From the NCBI GenBank assembly GCA_025449115.1, contig JAHLKC010000180.1, positions 1 to 64,000 of the forward strand: a stretch of 64,000 bases of DNA. The letters are read 5' to 3'. Positions 58,501-64,000 of this stretch are shown piece after piece. How positions within the stretch are numbered: the stretch's first letter is position 1; every line of letters starts with the position of its first letter. Under the pieces are notes generated by a model that had not been told where the DNA came from, made no database searches, and saw only the letters and a list, made by a program, of their open reading frames with translations. The DNA comes from Chytridium lagenaria (Eukaryota; Chytridiomycota; Chytridiomycetes; Chytridiales; Chytridiaceae). The translations under genes and the position numbers were made by a program.

Positions 58501-60683
58501 TTAAATCTTGTACCCATACGAGCCGGATGGATTTTGGCGGTCGTAAATGGGTTCCCACATACGTTCTGCAATCCATTGCGTAAGACGATCCAGTTTCATA
58601 CGATCCAAGGTATCGACACGGCGTATGGGTTGGCCAAACCTCGCGTTATACAAGGTGAGGATATCAGTTTCCTGAACAAGACCCTGTAACAAAAAAAAAA
58701 AAATTAAATATGGTGCAAATGGGTCTAGATAATAGAAAACATATACAATCTACCAACCTCACAAAGTCCAGCCAAGATAGTATCCCTCGCCACAATCACC
58801 GAAACCTCCCTGATCCTCTCAATACGGGGGTACAACAACCCTTCCCTTGTTTCAGATTCATCCAGTGCTTCAGCAAGCGTCGCAGCGCTCTGATACACCA
58901 TATCGTCGGACACGTTGGAACATCTTCCGAGGACAGCGCCAAGTCCTAAACCAGGGAAAATGTACATGTTGTTGCCTTGACCTGGGACAACGGGCCTGCG
59001 GGTCACGGGGTGAAGATCTTGAGGAAAGGCTGTGCCGGATGCAAAGAGAACGCGTCCGTGAGTGTGACGGAGGGCGTCTGCAAACGTGCATTCAGCGTTC
59101 TATTTATTGTGTAATAAAAACAAGCAAGTTGTTAGTATGGTGAATGAACCCCTTGAAAAAATGATCAATGAATGTATCGAAACTTACCTGAATAGGGTTG
59201 GAAAGGGGAAAGATAATAGGTCTCTGATTAAATTCTCCCATCGTCCTCAAAAACCTCCTCCGTAAACACTCCACCCTGCGACGACAGCCCAATAAGCACG
59301 GTTGGCCTCAACTTTCGAATAGCCTCCACAAGGCTCCCAATCTGCGTCCCATGCATATCATCCCTGGCAAAAATCTTTTTATGCTCCGGGTATCTCAGCA
59401 TCAGAGCGGTCAGTCGTCAAAAGACCCTTGGAGTCCATAAGATAGAATTTGGATTTAGCGTATTCAGGTATGCCGGATTTGATGAAATGTGTGCAGAGTT
59501 GGGATGCGACACCAACACCGGCGGAACCGGCTCCGAGGAAGAGGATGCGGTGAGATGCAAGGGGGACGGAGGATTCGCGGACAGCGTTGATAAAGCCAGA
59601 AAGGATGACGGCACCCGTGCCTTGAATGTCGTCATTAAAGCAGGGATATTGGTCTCGGTATCTAGATATTGCATGTGTAAGAGGGAAGAAATGAGAAAAA
59701 ATGTCGCAAAAGTAGAGAAAAGAGGTAACAAGCAATGTATGGTTGGTATCATAATGAAGTACTAACCTTTCAAGGGTCTGGAACGCATGTTCGCTGGAAA
59801 AATCCTCAAATTGCACCAGCATTCTCGGCCATTTCCTCTTAAAAGCCTTCATAACCTCATCCACGAAACCAAAAAACACTTTATCATCCGGCCTCTTTGA
59901 TCTCGTCCCCAAATAAAACGGGTCATCCCTGACCGAATCTGTGTTGGTCCCAAGATCCAGCGTCACAGGAAGTGTCCTTGACGGATCAAATCCTGCAGCA
60001 GCAACATAGAGCGAGAGCTTTCCAATTGGAATACCCATGCCGTTGATGCCAAGATCGCCGAGTCCGAGAATACGAGAACCGTCAGTCATGACGCAGATCT
60101 GAGGGTCGGGTTTTCCAGAAGCAGACCATGAATCGAGGACAGAGTCAAGACGGTCTTTTTGGGAGAGGGAGAGGAAGAGACCTTGGGCGTTTCCGGGGGT
60201 GTAAATGTGGGAGAAGCGTTGACAAGCAAGACCGACAGTAGGGGTGTAGATGACCTTGACGGTTTCCTAATGACGACAAATGATTAGAACTGAAAAAAAA
60301 GATGAATGCATGCATGCAGCCATATTTTTCAACAAGCAACAAACCTGCAAATACTCTATAACAAGTCTATAGAACAAGACTGAATCCTCTGACCGTATTC
60401 TATCCAAATACATAAACTTTTGAATGGGTGCATCCATCTCTCTCAAAAACGCAATTGCCCTAGCAACCTGTCCATCAACGCTTTCAAACGCTGGAGGGAT
60501 GAGACCAGAGACGCCGAGAGAGATTCTTGCAGGTTCTGGGAACGCTGTGCCTTTGTTCTCGTTGGCGTTTTGAATGAGAGGGAGACCCTTTGCATATGAT
60601 GATGATGATGATGATGAAGGGAAGCCTCGGGATTGTGCATGCATGTTGACAAAGATGCGGGTGAATGGGTTAGGCTGGTCCAT
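58501..60683 (-). CDS. NAD(P)-dependent malic enzyme
   Basis: Converts malate to pyruvate, CO2 and NAD(P)H. The start at 60683 gives MDQPNPFTRIFVNMHAQSRG and then a poly-Ser stretch from GAT repeats; this basic, hydroxyl-rich N-terminus could be a mitochondrial presequence. Exon 1 ends EYLQ at about 60345; exon 2 from 60266 has VIYTPTVGLACQRFSHIY (catalytic Tyr), VMTDGSRILGLGDLGINGMG and QFEDFSSEHAF (metal Glu-Asp). A later exon has FNDDIQGTGAVILSG (third metal Asp) and ILFLGAGSAGVGVASQL (dinucleotide fold). Then come ARDDMHGTQIGSL, SSQGGVFTEEVF, EFNQRPIIFPLSNP, QGNNMYIFPGLGLGAVLGRC and a C-terminus ending SGSYGYKI. Introns are short GT-AG. Frame changes near 59395 and 59245 (T run). NAD or NADP preference not decided. 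Confidence 0.9.
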
Positions 60684-61430
60684 GGTTGGTTGTAGTGGTG
60701 TTGGGAGAGTACTGTTCTTATCAAACGCGGGATAAGTTGATGGATGATGGTGATGGTGATGGTGATGATGATGGTGATGCTGAAGGTGAAAGACAAGAAC
60801 GAGGGATGCGGCAATGGTGCATTATATTTGTAAGACTGCACAAGCTGATTAATGATTGGACGTAAATAAAATACGTTAAATAATAATAAAATAAAAAATT
60901 AAATAATAAAGAACTCGGGCAAACTCGGAAGCAGTCTACTTACAATAACAATAAGACGTCATCTATCATATGTAATATGTACTTATTCAAATGTGGACAC
61001 GAGAGCAACAAATCTAATCTATAATAATAATATATTAAGCAAAAAATCAACTTTTATCTTATCAGCAAAAAGATTACATGTGGCAGTGTGAGGGATGGAA
61101 TTAAATGGAATGGAATGAGCCATTCTTCATTAAATAATTTCATTCATTCATTCATTCATAATATATTATTCAATACTAATTACTTAATTAGTGAATGAAT
61201 GAATGAATGAATAGACATTGATTGGGTGCAATAAATATTCATCACGTGATAACAAAAAAGAGATAAGATATCTCATGTAAATATAACCTCAATGCTCAAA
61301 TAATAATAATGCACATAATAATTATTAACCTTCTCCATCATCATCATCTTCTCATAAAACTAAAAACAATTCAAAAACAAACAAACAAAAAGTGACATGC
61401 GCATAACATAACAAACAACCCAAATGCAAT
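60684..61430. other. Intergenic region with simple repeats and a large inverted repeat
   Basis: GAT/GGT trinucleotide repeats lie just upstream of the malic enzyme start (60743-60780), followed by AT-rich sequence. A (CATT)n/(AATG)n inverted repeat is at 61141-61212. No supported gene. Confidence 0.6.
61141..61212. repeat. Inverted tetranucleotide repeat, potential cruciform
   Basis: CATTCATTCATTCATTCAT, then about 32 AT-rich bases, then TGAATGAATGAATGAATGAA. The arms are complementary over about 18 bases. Confidence 0.85.
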
Positions 61431-64000
61431 TCATCTCGCTGCAGCTGCATTCCACAACTCATTAAATGCCCCCCTTCCATTCTGCACATGCGACCGTAGT
61501 CCATGCAACATCTCTCTCAAGTTATGAAGGAACGCCGTATTGATCGTCACAAACTTGGCAACAAGGTTATCCATGTCCTCGTTCGTGGCAACAAGCCGGA
61601 AGAGAGCTAAACAGAGAACGCCTACAATAAAAACAAAAAAGAAAAAAAAAATGTTAATAATAAAGTTCTGGATACATTCCCAAACAAATAAGCAGCATAG
61701 GGTGTACCAATCATCATGGGAATCCAAAACAAGATCAACGCTTTATCAATGCTCTTCCTCAAATACTCTGCACCCGTCAACGCAACCGTCCCAGGTTGCA
61801 TCGCAGCAAGCGCCACAGTCCGTCTACAATCCAATTCATGCACCGCCGTCTCCCTCGCTGCCATCGCAAACGCCGCTGCCCCACAATCACAAAGATCATC
61901 CATGCTATCAATATCAACAGAATCAATCCCTGGCGTCGGTGGCGGTGGCACTATCGAGGGGAGTGGGAACGGCGTTGATGGGGAAAAGGAGGATTGGGAA
62001 TGACCCACGATGCGTTGACGCGTTGTCGTGGGAGTGGATGCGGATGTAAAGGTCGATAATGGTGTTGCCTCAGGCATAGGTTGAGGTGCGAGTGAAGATG
62101 GCATTGTCTCTGGGAGAGGTTGGATGGACTCTGGAGTAGCAGGCGGTTGAACAGCAGTGTGTGTAGGAGCAGGTGGGGAATAAGGCGGCGGAGGGTCCAA
62201 CGTCCCCACATCCGTTGTAGTGGTGTTCTTTTCCTTTTCCAAAACATGTTGCTGCGCGGCCGCAACCGCAGCGCAAGCGGATCCGTCCCAAACCACGTTC
62301 AAATAATCCGGATTGGGAGGTACATGCCAATATTCGGCATGGCTAATTTAGGAAGCTGCGGCATGGACGGCAACGCGGGGAGTTGAACGGGGAGTGCAAT
62401 GAGGGGAGCAAACTGAGGAGCTGTGAATGTAGGGAACGTTAGCCATGCTAGACTGGATGGTGCGTCTTTGAGCTTGTCACAGTTGAGAGGAGGAATGGAT
62501 TGAAGATCTGCCTTTTCTTTCGAAAGCTTATCGGGAAGCATTGCAGCGGCCTCTGCAATAAGAGATTTCATAGCCGCCAATTGGTCGTTGACGTCTTGAG
62601 CAGCGAGCTCGGCCTTCTCGTCAATAGGGAAAGCAGCAGGAGTGGCGTTAACGGGCGCCATTTCCGAAACGGCCGGAGCGGCATAGATCTCAGCCTCGTC
62701 TAGCTCAACTGACCCAACAGATGACGCAACGGTTGATGTAAGGAAAGCTCTCTCCGTGGCAGCGTCAGATTCCACAGCTGCGTCATCTTCGAGCTCAACA
62801 ATCTCCTCCTCCTCTTCACTCTCAGACTCAAAGTCTGACACATCCTCCTCCTCTTCCTCCTCCTCGCCAACGTGATCACCAAAGATAGGGTCAACAACGA
62901 AATCCTTGATAGCTTCATAGATAGCAGGGTACCCAGCCTTCTTCGCCATCCCTAGCGCCGACAACCCCTGCACAGACGTCAAAAACGGTGAAGCCTCCGC
63001 CTCCAACAACTCCATAGCCACACTCCTCTCCCCCGACCAAACTGCATAATGAAGCGGTGTGAATCCATTCGAATCCCGCGCATCAATGTCAGCACCGCTC
63101 GCGACAAGGTATTTCGCAAGGGTGGTCATCCCCGAAAAACATGCAAGGTGAAGGAGGGTGTGCTTTGTCGATTTGGCGTTCAGGTTGATGGCTTCCTGGA
63201 AATCCAGGTCGGCTTCAACAAGTCCTTCGATGGAGATCAGGGCGTCCAGTAAGCATAACTCTAGATTCGCTCTGGATCCTGTTCGACGGCCAGATAGTTC
63301 CACGAGAAGGCGGGAGATAGTGTGTCCTACAGCGTATGACGACATGTTGCGACGACGTCCACCATTGTCACCATCCCCAGCACCTCCTTCTTTCGCTGTA
63401 TCCGTCACAATACGCATAGCAACCTTTTTTTTGGTTATCAGGCAAGTTAGACAAGAAATTCGATGTAAAAAAATAAAGACAACAACTTCGATGTAGTAAA
63501 AAAGACAACAACTTTGATGTAGAAAAAGAAAACAAAATTCTCACGTTTCTTGCATCCTCAAGCTTTCCAGTCATCCTCAACCCGACGACTTGCAACGCAA
63601 GCTCCATAAGCGCACGCTCAGAATCATCCTTATACGTAAAAATCGCAACTTCATTGGCCGGCATAAAAGACATTGCGGGATGTTCCCTAAACGTTACAGG
63701 GACGGGACCAGGAATGGCGGACGGAGGAAGAACACAGATAATGGTGCTGTTCCCCCAAAGCTGCATCTTGGCGGCAGGAATGTCACCAAAGAGAACAGTA
63801 AGGCCGTCATAGAAGCCGTTGCCCAAAATGGTAATCTCAGTTCCGCCATGCATGGGTCCTGCAAATTGGAAAAACACCAAGTTAAAAGTTTAAACTACGC
63901 ATTTAAACGGTGGTAACGTGATCTTACCTTCTGCTGGAATGATTCTTCCAATCACAGGCATAGGATGAATGCTCGGATTCACCATATGCTGCATCGGTCC
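61431..64000 (-). CDS. Spt23/Mga2-like membrane-anchored transcription factor, N-terminus beyond window
   Basis: Reads from the right edge leftward. Exon 63932-64000 ends in VIGRIIPAE; after an intron (63862-63931) the IPT/TIG domain follows: GPMHGGTEITILGNGFYDGL, TVLFGDIPAAKMQLW, IICVLPPSAIPGPVPVTF. After a second intron (63424-63544) come ankyrin repeats (HTLLHLACFSGMTTLAKYLV, SNGFTPLHYAVWSGERSVAM), a long Glu-rich stretch, a Pro-rich linker with PPPPYS, and a hydrophobic segment KALILFWIPMMIGTPYAAYL. The last exon (61431-61621) encodes a short lumenal-side tail ending NAAAAR. Yeast Spt23 and Mga2 have the same order; they are released from the ER membrane by ubiquitin-dependent processing and switch on fatty-acid desaturase genes. 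A one-base frame change lies near 62320. Confidence 0.85.

Overview
This window is nuclear DNA of a fungus. Genes have short GT-AG introns and include a Yop1/REEP protein, an Spt23/Mga2-type membrane-anchored transcription factor, a secreted GH114 glycosidase and an old-yellow-enzyme oxidoreductase. A TTLL4/5-type tubulin polyglutamylase suggests a lineage that keeps, or recently lost, a flagellum (chytrid-like); this is inference, not proof.

Layout. About 0-20.3 kb is a graveyard of Ty1/copia LTR retrotransposons. Family B element B2 (4897-10095, TSD GATTG) sits inside family A element A1 (3488-13528), which sits inside an older family B copy (B1, LTR at 2765-3152). Around them lie a chimeric A/B fragment, a decayed B3 copy, a short piece of a fourth element (D), and several copies of an about 0.89-kb LTR-like repeat (family C), two of which form a large inverted pair. 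From 21.8 to 23.2 kb is a poorly resolved multi-pass membrane protein gene.

From 23.5 to 51.3 kb is a normal gene-dense region: yop1 (+), F-box/WD40 protein (+), tandem CCCH zinc-finger protein of TTP type (-), a tRNA-like cluster hit by a 5'-truncated LINE with a 12-bp target duplication, a TTLL polyglutamylase (+), an AMPK-beta-type glycogen-binding protein (+), GH114 (+), a RING/TRAF-type zinc finger/TM protein (+), a DUF676 lipase (+), an M14 carboxypeptidase (-) and an old yellow enzyme (+). From 51.5 to 58.35 kb is a diverged tandem triplication of a 2.1-2.4-kb unit, each with one five-exon gene of a family I do not recognise and a conserved 18-bp palindrome before the start codon. From 58.5 to 64 kb come NAD(P)-malic enzyme (-) and the Spt23/Mga2-like factor (-, running off the right edge).

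Many otherwise well-conserved genes carry single-base frame breaks at homopolymer runs. This pattern fits uncorrected sequencing indels better than gene death, so exon coordinates are given as gene extents with the known breaks noted. The genes do not form a pathway; neighbours are functionally unrelated, as usual in fungal chromosomes.
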